From: Pegea sp. RAD2-039
Taxonomy: Eukaryota > Chordata > Thaliacea > Salpida > Salpidae
Assembly (NCBI GenBank): GCA_034620365.1
Contig: JAQGEQ010000263.1
Span: forward strand, 620,001 to 684,000
Reading direction: 5' to 3'
DNA: 64,000 nt
Within the stretch, counting starts at the first letter, position 1. Every line of letters begins with the position of its first letter. The translations under genes and the position numbers were made by a program. Below are positions 40,201 through 51,144 of the stretch, one piece after another. The notes below the pieces were generated by a model that did not search any database, had not been told where the DNA came from, and saw only the letters and a program-made list of their open reading frames with translations.

Positions 40201-42548
40201 TGTCATTTTTCTTCAGTGAATTTTAGAATTCGTTTTTTTTTCAACAAGATAGTGATCAATCATTTACTTTAAGGACTAAAAGTCATTTTTGCTGCTTTGT
40301 AGCTGTCAGTACTAAACAAAAAGTGTGATCTTAAAGATTTATTGACTTTTTTTCTTTCTTTTTCAGAATGATTAATCATAACGAACTTTTCTTGAGATTT
40401 AACAGTTTGGTATCTTCTCTTACAGCGTATTATACAACAAAATTTTTGACATATGGACAAGTAAGTAAAGTAAATTGACTAAAACGTACAAGGAATGTGA
40501 AATAATGTCTCTATACTTTTATATTTTCTTTCTAATATAAGCTTATTTTGTTGAGTTAAATAAAACTAGAGGTAAAAACAAATAATTAAATTTGAAAAGT
40601 TTAATTTTGATAATGTACATTATTTTTGTTTTGATTTAAATAAGGTTTGCTTTGAACTAAGTAAATTACTTATAAATTGATAAATAATTTTTTTATGGAA
40701 TATTAAGTATTCAAAAAACACTAAATTATTGAGAAAGAATAACATAACTGACTTAAAGGCACTTTAAATCAAAGGTATAAGCTATGATATGGTAAAAATT
40801 TCAGGTAGCCTAAGTACTCGTACTTTTAAGTATTTTATTATTCAAGTTTAATCGGAAGTTCTATTTATCATAGTTTATGTAGTAAAAGTATCGAATGAAA
40901 CTATTCATTATGTGAGAGAGAAAACTTTATGTCTGATACATAAGCAGCAATAATAATAAATAATAATAATGTTTTTAAACTATTTTATATATTATTATCA
41001 TTTCTTAAATTGTTGTTTAAGCTGTTTTTGGAGGATAAGATGTCACTTTAAAACCAGCGCTTTTTAGAATAAAATTAGAATTTACAAAGTAATTATAGAC
41101 ATACTAAAGGTAGTGACAGAATCTTTTATTTGTAACCATAAAAACATTTAGGTTAAAAATAAGTGTATAGGGAATTAAACTTTTGTTTATTGTGACATGA
41201 AGCCAAAGCGATTTTTAATTTGATTAAAAAACTGAAACTAATTAAATTATTTCATTGATTATATTCTAATGATTTCTTTAAAACGCTTTTGTAAGTAATA
41301 GTTTATAATCCCATGATTATTTTTTTCATTATTTCAATCATAAATATTATTATAAATAATATTATAGATATTAATATAAATAATATTATTTGTTTAAACA
41401 TAATAATGGTAATGTTGAATTTTCTACTTGTAAACTTCAAATTAAGACCACTTAACCAGAAAATTGCTGAAAAATAAACTATTTGTTGTGTAAATTAGTT
41501 TTACTAGTTGTTAGTAACTCGTAAAATTGATATTTATGATTTTAACTACCTTTAACAAAAGCAATTATCACAAAAATGTAAAAAATGTTATAGAAAATCT
41601 ATTGATTGTAAAATGATCTCTTTTGCTTATATTTAGCTATTAGCTAAAATCTTAAGGTGCTTCAACTACTTATATCTCTTGTTCCTATTTTTAACTGGTT
41701 CTTATTAGCAACAAATTCTATTGTCTCAAAGGAACATTTCAAAAAAATTTGAATAGTATGCTGACTGCTAATTAGATAAAATTATATGTGGTTTGATTGA
41801 AGTTTCAAACATAAGGAGTAATTTTTTATTCTTTAAGTAAATGACTGTTACTTATATTTTATATTTGAAGAGTGTTACTGCAGTAAAAACTCTTTATTGA
41901 TAACAATATAGTATCCCTAGAGTAAAAGATAGGTTAAATTTAATTTGATTAGCTGAATTTTAGAATTCTTCATACTTTATTCTTTAAGTTGAGGAGTTTA
42001 AATATAACAATTAGTAGACTTTCAATTAAACAAATTTCAAAATCCTAAGTATGATTAAGTTACGAAATTCAAAAAGTTATTTTGATGTATCTTAACAATC
42101 TAATCGAACTGAACTTCTAATCGACAAAACTATTATCTAATAACTTATTTTTATCGTTTAATTAACAGTCTTTGATTTATGCGTTTTTTAATAAACCAAA
42201 AGTCAGGAAAAAACTGATAATCACTGATTCAAAACTTTTCTGATTAAATAAATTTGTAGATTGCTCTAAACCTTGGCACTTTTTTTATAAACTATTTATT
42301 AAATCATTTATTTTATTAAAAAAAAAACTTTAGCAAAGTGTTTTCCAAACTTTTGTGTGCTTGACTGCTGACTGAGAGTTTAAAAAAGCTTCTCGATAAA
42401 GAATTATAAGTGAACACTAAACCGTTAAGTTAAATATAAGATTTTATTTATTTAACGCATTGCTGTGATAAATATATAGAAAAAAAGTAACATTACTGAA
42501 GCCAGGTAATAAAAGGTCTTTAGTATTACTATTTAACATAAGTAAATG
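28300..42548. other. Long AT-rich gene desert with a few coding-like pockets
   Basis: About 14 kb with no confident gene. Pockets of more balanced composition occur near 29020-29130 (hairpin ACAGACTA/TAGTCTGT at 29088-29110), 31500-31690, 33470-33640 (coding-like on the minus strand), 35820-35960, 37480-37620 and 39210-39500 (exon-like, with a possible donor near 39284 and acceptor near 39368). The microsatellite-like AAT tract near 40950-40970 and AT palindromes near 41340-41400 are simple sequence. Confidence 0.55.
33470..33640 (-). pseudogene. Coding-like fragment, possibly PARP-catalytic-like
   Basis: A 57-codon minus-strand frame reads with non-A/T-biased residues: FAKVLFSAEIVMGVSYGS then KTVVNDGS and a stop at 33470-33472. 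The spacing recalls the end of a PARP/ART catalytic domain (YF..., LFxAEVxxGxSY, VVND). The resemblance is weak, no flanking exons were identified, and it may be an isolated fossil exon or noise. Confidence 0.2.
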
Positions 42549-43075
42549 TGATAGAACCAGAGAATAAAGCTGAATTGCTAAACAATCAATTGAATAGTAT
42601 TTTTATAACCGATGATGGCAATAATTCTTACAAATGTCTCTGAGATGATAAATCTTGACATAACGGTCGATATGGTATTTAAGGCTATTTCTTCTTTAAA
42701 ATCATCAGTTTCCAACACCCCAGGTCAGATCCCAGCTTTCTTTTTAAGAAAAACTACTTCCTCTTTATCACTACCTTTATTGCTACTCTTTAAAATGACT
42801 CTGAGGCGAGGAAAAGTTCCACAAATTTGGAAAAAGGCTATTATTACTCCAATTCATAAAAAGAGTCCCAGAAACACCGCACTTAACTACAGATCAGTTT
42901 CGCTGACTTCAGTTATCTGCAAAACTGAAGAACATATCATTCACAATCATATGATCAGTCATTGTATAAAGCACCTTCTAATATCTGATGTCCAGCATGG
43001 CTTTTAAAAACAGAGATCTTCCCTGAATCAACATCTCACTTTGTTTAATGAGATTACAGCCCATTATGAAAATAA
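42549..43075 (+). mobile_element. CR1-like retroposon fragment C (RT region)
   Basis: The open frame 42612-43007 carries ISSLKSSVSNTPGQIPAFF, VPQIWKKAIITPIHKK, NYRSVSLTS and ISDVQHGF, homologous to the RT region of the 20760-24538 element. Compared with that copy it lacks a short block around 42621 (the SLSYSDN part). It is truncated at both ends and fades into unrelated DNA after about 43075. Confidence 0.85.
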
Positions 43076-43653
43076 TACTCTTCGTATTAGTATTAATATT
43101 AGTATTACAACCTTGAAAAATAAAAAGATGTAATACAGGGCATTTTGGTAGTCCCCAAAGCATATAACAGTTAACAATTACATAGAATTATAGTAATATA
43201 AATATAAGTTATGAATGTCAAGACTTTTTGAAAGAAGTATTTTTATCAAGGATTTTGTATAAACAAATCGTGTAAACGAAAGCAAAATATAAAGTATAAA
43301 AGAGTACTCTAACAGTTGTTGGTATATTTCTACGCTTGGTCACCCGGGTTGGTATATCACGGCAAACGTGATTAGAAGCAACTTGAACCCTACGAATTAG
43401 CGTCTTCAATATTCACCGTGGATATGGTAAAGATGATTAACAAGCTATGTTTAAGCATCAGATGTTAATCAATGATAAGATCGCATTAAGACATGAAACC
43501 ATGGTTACAAATTCCAAACCTTCAGTTTCCAGAAATACTCCTACTAAAAAAAAGTATCAGGTTTTATAGTAGTGCAGATTACACTATGATTGTCACCACT
43601 GAACGTTCACCAAGTTATTCCTGGTAGAGTCACAAGTTGCACATTCGTCTGTT
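43076..43653. other. Spacer
   Basis: A (TATTAG/TATTAA)n-like simple tract lies at 43084-43112. No gene recognised. Confidence 0.5.
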
Positions 43654-43815
43654 TTACTCAAGAGTGGTTGATTCCACCGTGTATGGTAAAGCTTCATTAA
43701 TAGCCTGTAGTCTTGACTGGGCGACGTCCTTCTTGAGTTCTTCAGAATCCTGGATCTCTTTCTTTCATAAGGAACTGATGGACCCTTTTCAATCGCTTAA
43801 TCTTATCCATAAAAT
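43654..43815 (-). pseudogene. Coiled-coil-like coding remnant
   Basis: On the minus strand, from 43810, a frame reads DKIKRLKRVHQFLMKE and stops. The adjacent frame continues as KKEIQDSEELKKDVAQSRLQ to AINEALPYTVESTTLE with a stop at 43654-43656. A single-base frame change near 43765 would join them. The composition is charged and helical rather than A/T noise. The parent gene is not recognised. Confidence 0.3.
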
Positions 43816-43916
43816 TACAAATCTATCTTGAGTAATAAAGAAAAAGTCTCATTGCTCATTCAAAAGACTTTCTGTTATTATATTTTATCAGAGGTTTCAA
43901 AGCTCCGTATCAGGAT

Positions 43917-44087
43917 TTACTTGATTTTCCCACACAATAAACGAAGCTCTTCTACTTCATATAATGTTTTGGATTTGCTCAAAGTCATTTTTGTGCCCCC
44001 TAAGAAGTTTAAAAACCTTTTAGAATGTATTTGTAATTCATCTGATAAGTTTTCTTTAATAATATTATTGTCGAAATACACCAACAT
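43917..44087 (-). CDS. Small coding-like open frame of unknown identity
   Basis: A 56-residue ATG-to-stop frame on the minus strand contains KENLSDELQIHSKRFLNFLG then GTKMTLSKSKTLYEVEELRL. Residue use looks protein-like, but no family was recognised and no splice partners are certain. It may be one exon of the same lost gene as the remnant at 43654-43815. Another coding-like minus-strand stretch (DGVYSSAESETKLLYKY) lies near 44280-44350. Confidence 0.25.
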   Translation of the reverse strand: MLVYFDNNIIKENLSDELQIHSKRFLNFLGGTKMTLSKSKTLYEVEELRLLCGKIK

Positions 44088-44359
44088 TTTTTAGCCGATT
44101 GCTTTTTAGTATTTCCATCATAATCTTTTGAAATACTGAAACTTACATTGTATACTAGTAATTCACCTCAAAACTTAAAGACCGTAAACTTCTGTCTCTT
44201 TGGTTTGGTTATTTGAAGGTGGGTTCGTTTTAAGATACAAATAGCAAGTACAAGATTAAGAATACCAACCTTAAGATTATGTTCTACGAAGTATTTTTGT
44301 ATATTTATACAACAATTTTGTTTCGCTTTCAGCAGAAGAGTAAACACCATCAATTACTA

Positions 44360-45493
44360 TTTACAAATTCTTTGGTTTCATTTGTTAGTAAAATTTCACA
44401 ATGTAAAGAAGTTTAGAATTAAAAAAACAGTTTTTTATCAGATTTTTAAACTTTAGAATTCCTAAAATCATAGAGTTAACACGGCTCGATAAAAAATCTT
44501 ATTTGATGAATCAATAAGCATAAATATTTTGTTTGTAAGCTATACGATTGTTTATAAATAAAATATATTTTCATGACTAATAATTTTGTATATAAAAAAG
44601 TTTTTTTATAAACAGAAAAATGTTTTCGACGAAAAAGTCCATTTTTCTTATTTGAAATAATAATCAAAAATTTGTAGAGAAATGTTGAATAATAAAAGAA
44701 TTTAAAATTCAATAATGCAACTATCTTTTGCATAAATCGTTGACATTTTAACAACCTTAAAACAAACTAAGAATAAAAATAACTTCTTAATTTGGCTGTT
44801 AATAATAGTTATTAATAGAAATGACATTAAAACTTTAAGTAAAGTTTATTGATTTATTGTTTTGTAGTAAAATGCTTTGTAACTTTATTTTTTGTAAATT
44901 TGAATTATTATGGAAATTATATTTTATCAGTTTTAATTAAATATACTTCTTTTTAAGTTTTGTATCCGTAATTTTCATTCAAATTATTATTTATATTCAT
45001 CAAAATAATTACTTTACAAAATATCAAGAAAGCAAAAATTTTTATAAATTAAGTTTAGATGGATATATCTTTTTTTTTCAACTTTATCATATTCTAGAAG
45101 CTTTTATCCTTACTTTATTGTTTTAATAACACTTCTTTATTTATTTCTCTATATTTGTTGTTAAATTCATGTTTGCTTGATTTATTTTCTTGGAAATTGA
45201 GATTCTTATGAAAACATAAAAACTGTTTTTCTCCAAGTATTTTTTGTGGTAGAATATTTTTTTCAAAATTAATATTTTGTAAATAGCAACTAGTTCATGG
45301 GTAAAGACATCTGCTTAGAAGTTGATAAAGTTAACTTTTTCAAATCTCATAAACATTTCAAATTATTTATTTTATATGTTTCTGTTCATTATATTTCTAT
45401 ATATTTTTACCATTAACTTTTATCTTCTATTATGTCACATATAATATTTAAGGGTTATATTTTGGATATAGCTTTTATTTCTAATAAATCGTA
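44360..45493. other. AT-rich intergenic region upstream of TFAM
   Basis: No gene seen. It should contain the TFAM promoter; no distinct element is visible. Confidence 0.5.
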
Positions 45494-46737
45494 ATGCTGA
45501 AGACATCTATTGGTTGTACTCTTGGATTGATGAGTAACAATATATCATTTACCTGGTAAGGTTTTATCAAATCTATTTCCAAAATGTATCATCATAATTT
45601 AATTATAAATAATTATTTTATAAAATTTACTCTAAAGTATGTTTTATCTTGTACATTAAATTCTTATTATTACTTTTATTAAATATAATTTTATATTGAC
45701 TGAAATAAAAAATGTTTTATTAAACTTATATTCAGGAATGCTGTGAATATTTTTCAAAGAACTTTTTGTAGCAGGCCTATTAGACCTCCTTCAAGCTTCT
45801 TATTATTTCTAAATGAGAAGCCTAAGCCTGAAGGTAAGGGTTGCTCTCTTTAAAAAAACTTTCATCAATCTTGTTAACTTTCAGGTGTTGCTCGATCAGA
45901 GTTTGTGAAGACACAAAGTGAAGTATGGCGAGGAATGTCAGATGAAAACAAAAAAGTAACTTTTTATTGAAATCGAATTAATGTATTAAATAAATCTTAT
46001 TTTTAGCGATATGTATCGAAAAGTCAATCACTTTTGGAACAATATAAGATCGACAACAAGAAGTTTTTGAGCATGGTTTCTGATTTCGACAAAGATATGA
46101 AAAAAACTGATATGAAGTCTTCAAGAATAAACAAAGAGAAACGAAAACAAACCAAAGTTTGTATTTTTTCACAACAAAATTTTGCTATTTCAAACAATAA
46201 GCTTCTAGTAACGAAATAAAAATGCTAGCATGTTTTACAAACTGTCTACTACTTTGATGCTATCATAGAAAATAATTAGACTGTGTACAGATCATTTTTG
46301 TATTTTATTAAACTAAGATTATGTAATCCCTGGAATTAAGTTTTAATTTTATTGTGATCTTATCTCTATAGATTGAAAAGGAATTTGGAAAACCAAAACG
46401 CCCAATGAATGCTTACAGTATTTACCTGAAACAGCAGTACCAAAACTATTACATAAAGTCTCATGATGATGTTAAAAAAGCTATTTCTCAAATTGCTGCT
46501 GACTGGAATTTACTTTCTGAAACCTTGAAAGAGGTAGAACCCATTCATAAGTTGTTTGAACAACTCTTAACATATTTTAAGATATTAAAAATCCATCGGT
46601 TTTATTTTCAGAGGTACAAACAGCGCGCTCATAAACACAAGGAGCAATATGATGATGATTTAAGAACTTATGTTCAAAGATTAAAAGAAGCTGGAAGAGA
46701 TGATTTGATTCCTAAAACCATGAAAAAGAAGATTTAG
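45494..46737 (+). CDS. TFAM: Mitochondrial transcription factor A, two HMG boxes (6 exons)
   Basis: Exons 45494-45555, 45736-45833, 45885-45955, 46007-46156, 46372-46533 and 46612-46737 join in frame to 222 residues (human TFAM 246). The N-terminus (MLKTSIGCTLGLMSNN, FQRTFCSR) has the basic, hydroxylated, acid-free make-up of a mitochondrial import signal. HMG box A spans about 34-105 (RPPSSFLLFLNE, VWRGMSDENKKRY). A basic linker follows (MKSSRINKEKRKQ). Box B is about 130-205 (GKPKRPMNAYSIYLKQQYQ, AADWNLLSETLKERYKQ), then a short tail ending KTMKKKI. The family packages and bends mitochondrial DNA and activates its promoters. The donor after exon 4 is GTTTGT, weaker than the others. Identity is also supported by the tandem-HMG architecture; a nuclear HMGB protein would have an acidic tail, absent here. 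Confidence 0.9.
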
Positions 46738-48637
46738 TGACTTTTTGAACGTTAACACTAACTGCTAATTATAAATAATGTTTTTGAAACTAACATTTTT
46801 TCGTTTTGATTTTAAACATCTTGGTTTGAATTTCGTTAAATTCTGTTATTATAGTTTGTAAGCTAACAGTGAAGATATTTTGTTTAGTCAATAATAAAAG
46901 TTCTTGTTTAACTCCAATACGTTCAAGTTTTAAAATTATATTATTTATATAGATTATATATCTTCTGTTTACAATTTACTTTAAGTTTAAATGTGTAAGT
47001 TCTTTAAAATTCAATTTTGTAGTTTTATCAGACAAGTTATACAGATCTTATAACCAATGTGACTGCAGAGAAAAATATAAAATAGTGTCTTCCTGAAGCA
47101 CTCGTGGTAACAGTAAAGTGCCTATCAGCTTATTTTCACCAATGGTTTATTTTATTGTAAATGAAAAAAAGTGATTACTATTAGTAGGGTAGCGATTGAT
47201 GTAAACCAAATATAAAAGATGGCAGTGTCATATAATCGGTCACTGAAACAAATTGTGATTGGCAAGTGAAAATTTTAACGTATAAGCCATATATCAGATG
47301 TTATCAAATCTTACAAAACTTTAAAGTAAGAATAATTCAAAACATTTTATTTTAATAAAATTCTAATAACAAATTTAGCTGGATAGTTTTAGATTAAAGT
47401 AACTAACTTAATTTGATCTTTTAATAGACCTCCAAACTTTGATAACACATGTTTGTGTTGATTCACAGCCTTAACATTTAAAACTTTTCATCTAACAATA
47501 CTAGATCTATACAAAATCCATTTTTCAGAAAGATTATGTGTATGTTAGAGTATACTTAGAGAGCATATGGCTTAGTAGTGTCAATACCAACCAAAGATAT
47601 ATTTTCATTCTAATGTTATTACAAGGATATATGGCATCATACACAGGTAGAAAGTACGACCATTTAACTTTCAACAAGTTATCTGAACAGTCTACTAGAA
47701 ACATAACTTATATAAAGAAATTGTATAAACTAAATTTCCTTATTTTTTTCGTATTTTTGATAAAAAAGTTTTTCTTATATTCTAGCGCTATAAACTAGTT
47801 CATTTTTGTAATAGTCCATTGGATCTAACTTTTTAATCTAAATACAAGCAAATTTGGTTTGATTCTTGCGTTAGATACAAAAACTTAAAAAAAAACTTAG
47901 TTATTTAGCAGCTATACCACTAAAACATTCTTGATTAAAAAAAACACAATTTTGAAAAAAGCTTATCTTTCAAAGAAATCTTTTGCTTAATGGTTAAAAG
48001 TGATAAGAAGATACATAGTTGCTTTGATGATATTGTGTATGCTTTTCAAGAAGGCATTTCAAAATATAATTCTGTATAAATTAAATTTTTCAAACACAAC
48101 AAAACTTTTTGTCTTCGAAAAAATTCTTTTTTATAAAAGCAAATTAGAAGCAGCACAAAATGGCTTTTTTAATTTTAGGCATTTTATAAATATGAACGCG
48201 CGACTGTAGCATAAAAATAAACTTTGTCAGCTTAAGTAGTGATGCTATATAAACATTTTTTTGCAAACATTTATGTGACATAGAAAGGTTAACTTTTACT
48301 GAATATATGTATGACTTAATCTATGAATTCTTTCATTGTTCAAATAAATCAATATGTAAATAAATAATTCATAAATAGCTTCAATGTTTGTATTAAAAAA
48401 CTACTTATTTATAATATATTTTTAATAATCAATGCTACTGCTGTTTCAATACTTATTTAGAAAGTTTTAACATCAACTTTTGAAGAATATTTTATAAAAT
48501 TTATATCATGTTTATAGTCCCAGCTAATAGTCAGTGTGTTTTAGTTTATACATTTATTATTATTTTTAGTAGTTGTCAATCTTATTTACTAAAAATGTTT
48601 TTTATTTAAATATTTAATTCCTAATATTTTGTTTTAG
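46738..48637. other. AT-rich intergenic region between TFAM and the CENP-A-like gene
   Basis: No supported gene. Open frames here (for example near 47538-47798 and 48000-48209) are low-complexity and Phe/Ile/Lys-rich without splice context. A clear acceptor (TTTTGTTTTAG) ends at 48637. Confidence 0.55.
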
Positions 48638-48674
48638 GAAATTTCTTTTTTATATTTTTTTATAAATAATCGTG

Positions 48675-48983
48675 ATGCGATCTAAAAGCATAAAACCCAA
48701 GAAGAAAGCCCAATTTCTTGCTATAAAAGCTCCTGACCAGTTTAAACGTTTTGCTATTCCCAAGTTACAATTTTCAAGACTAATTAGAGCAATTGCTTTG
48801 CCTTATGGAGAACATAATTGGCAGACATCTGCAATTAGAGCTCTCCAGGAAGCTGCAGAAGAATTTCTGATCCGTTTTTTTGAAGATGCTTATGGTATTT
48901 CACGCGTGTGTAAACGTGTTACTCTTCAGCAGCAGGATTTTGAGTATATGACTCACATCTATTGTACTCATAACATGATATAA
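48675..48983 (+). CDS. CENPA: Divergent centromeric histone H3 (CENP-A-type)
   Basis: A single-exon frame of 102 residues starts at ATG 48675; an in-frame stop at 48663 fixes the start. The histone-fold core reads FSRLIRAIA, then NWQTSAIRALQEAAEEFL, RFFEDAY and KRVTLQQQDFEYM. Trp where H3 has Phe, AAEEFL for ASEAYL, FEDAY for FEDTN and VTL for VTI are CENP-A features. CENP-A replaces H3 in centromeric nucleosomes and directs kinetochore assembly. Oddities: the N-terminal tail is only about 25 residues (RSKSIKPKKKAQ) without H3 K4/K9/K27 contexts; loop 1 (ALPYGEHNW) is shorter than in H3 or human CENP-A; and the C-terminus after DFEYM (THIYCTHNMI) replaces the usual LARRIRG. An acceptor at 48637 leaves a 37-nt 5' UTR. 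AATAAA occurs near 49129. It could be a decaying H3 variant, but the frame is intact. Confidence 0.8.
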   Translation: MRSKSIKPKKKAQFLAIKAPDQFKRFAIPKLQFSRLIRAIALPYGEHNWQTSAIRALQEAAEEFLIRFFEDAYGISRVCKRVTLQQQDFEYMTHIYCTHNMI

Positions 48984-51144
48984 ATGGTTTTTATTACTTA
49001 ATCATAAAACTCAATAACTTTTTAAAGATGAAAACTTGCTTTTTTACTAAATCATGTGTTTTTTCTAATGGTGTATTTCAACTTTTTTTTATGGGGATTC
49101 AAAGTTATAATCAAATCACTTTTATGGTCAATAAAATTTCCTTAGAAATATCATGTTATGAGAAATCGTTTGTTTGAAAGTATATTGAATTTGAAAATGT
49201 TTTCTGTAATGTAGTATGCAAAGTTGGATACATGAAGAAATGTAAGAAATATATATTTGTTTGATATGTAATACAGTAAACTAATTCTTATATGGCTATC
49301 ATCAACTGTTTCAATAGAAAAATTTATATTCTTATAAATTGCATTAAAGAAAAATGTTATTATTTCACATCGGTATTTCATGGTTCATTTAAAATTAAGC
49401 ATAACTTGAAAAATTGTGGGCATAAGTACCATGAAGCAGTTGACAAATAAATAATCATCTTTCAAATAAATAAAAGTTTCATTTAAGTTTTTTTTTACTT
49501 GTTTATTTCATTAAGCACATGGCTGCAGATGACAATTCACACAACTCTTATAGCAGGTGAAATAATATGGAAGAATGAGAATAATGAAAAGGTTTTAAGT
49601 ATTGCAGTTGGTAGAAAAGTAGGAGCATTGCAGAGACATAAGTTATGAATATAGTAAGAGAAAGTGAAGAAACTGGCAGCATTATATATCACTTGTTAAA
49701 AAGTTACTTTGATTGTAACAGTTTTAAAAGAGGTGGTGATGTATTCATGAAAAGACCATTAAAAAAATTTAGAATATTACTACTTTTAAAAAAGATATTT
49801 AAGATAAAAATATAATAATATTTTAATATAATAATAAATCTTAATTATATATAGTTAAGATACAAATATAGAAAGAAAAAGATGCAACACATGGCACTTT
49901 AGTAGTACTCATATAGTGAAGTGATTAGGATAGATATAACTTTTATCTTGGGGCTTGCTTTTAATGTGATGTTTAAGAAAATAAATATAACTAAAACTGA
50001 ATCCAACTGTTTTAACAAATGTTATGAAAAAATGTTCTTATTCCAGTAACTTGTCATTATGATCTTTAAGCTGCGATAAAAAATATAGAGATTCTTAAAT
50101 TAGATTTCTTCTTATTAATGAAATTAAGAGAGCTATTGAAGAACTACAGAGAGCTGCTTACTGTAAAGGATACTTGTAGATTTGATATTTATAGATGACT
50201 TCACTATTCATGTTTATCTTAAAATTGCTTTCTAAAAAGAAATAAGAAGCTAAGTCAATAGTATAATATATTTTTCAGTTTATCTTTCGAAAACCCAACT
50301 TGCTGATCAAATTACAGCGTTTATCAACTCTATCTGATCATAAAACCACCACGGATCATTTGAGATTTATCAATATTTTATCATTTAGCATTGACTTGGT
50401 TGAAAAGTTTTTTAAATGAGATAAATTCTTCTTGTCTACGGTAACGATTGCTAGATACGCAATCAGATAATGAACAAAAGTTGAAGATTGAAAACCTTTT
50501 AAGATTCGAGCTTATTAAGGAAAGTATTTGATTTACTTGAAAGATAAAAGGAATGCTTTCGTAGTTGGTTCAAAATACGTCTGTAGATCACTTAAAAAAC
50601 GATTTGAATAAAGTTCAATTTTGTAGCTGATTAATTTGACAATAATCTATAGCAGCTTTTACAAAATGCATCCTGCTTAATGTAGCCCGCTTGACTTAGC
50701 AAGATATTTCAGAAAGCTTTTTTTACGAGAAATAAGCTTCTGAGAATATCTAGCGGGTAAACACTTGAATATTTATGATCTAAAAACCGCTTTCAACATC
50801 TAGTTATATCAAACTAGCAGCTTGAATGTCAAAATAAGTTGAAGCACATCTCACAGGCAAACTTAGTAATCTGTATTTGCGAGAACTTCTTCGACGTTTC
50901 AACTGGATGCTGCTTTTGTAATTAATTTTAGTCGATAAACTCCGTAAATAACTCAGCAGATAACCTTGAATAATTTAAATACTAAATTTTATTTGATCAA
51001 GAGCTTTTCGATATAAAAACAAAATCTGATACATAAGCAAAGCCATCTTCTTGAAAAAAGGGAAATTTAAAAGAGGAAAATCAGGTGTGTATATAAGATT
51101 TAAAGATAAGAAGCAAAGATAGCAAAAAAAGTAGTTTGAAATCA
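48984..51144. other. AT-rich intergenic region
   Basis: No gene recognised between the CENP-A-like gene and the 3' end of PDH E1 alpha. The mixed-composition sequence near 50270-50960 gave no protein-like frame on either strand. Confidence 0.5.

Noticed and set aside
46034..46219. Stand-alone small frame
   Set aside because: It is TFAM exon 4 read through the following intron.
47538..48209. Plus-strand frames of 69-86 residues between TFAM and the CENP-A-like gene
   Set aside because: Low-complexity composition and no recognisable domain.
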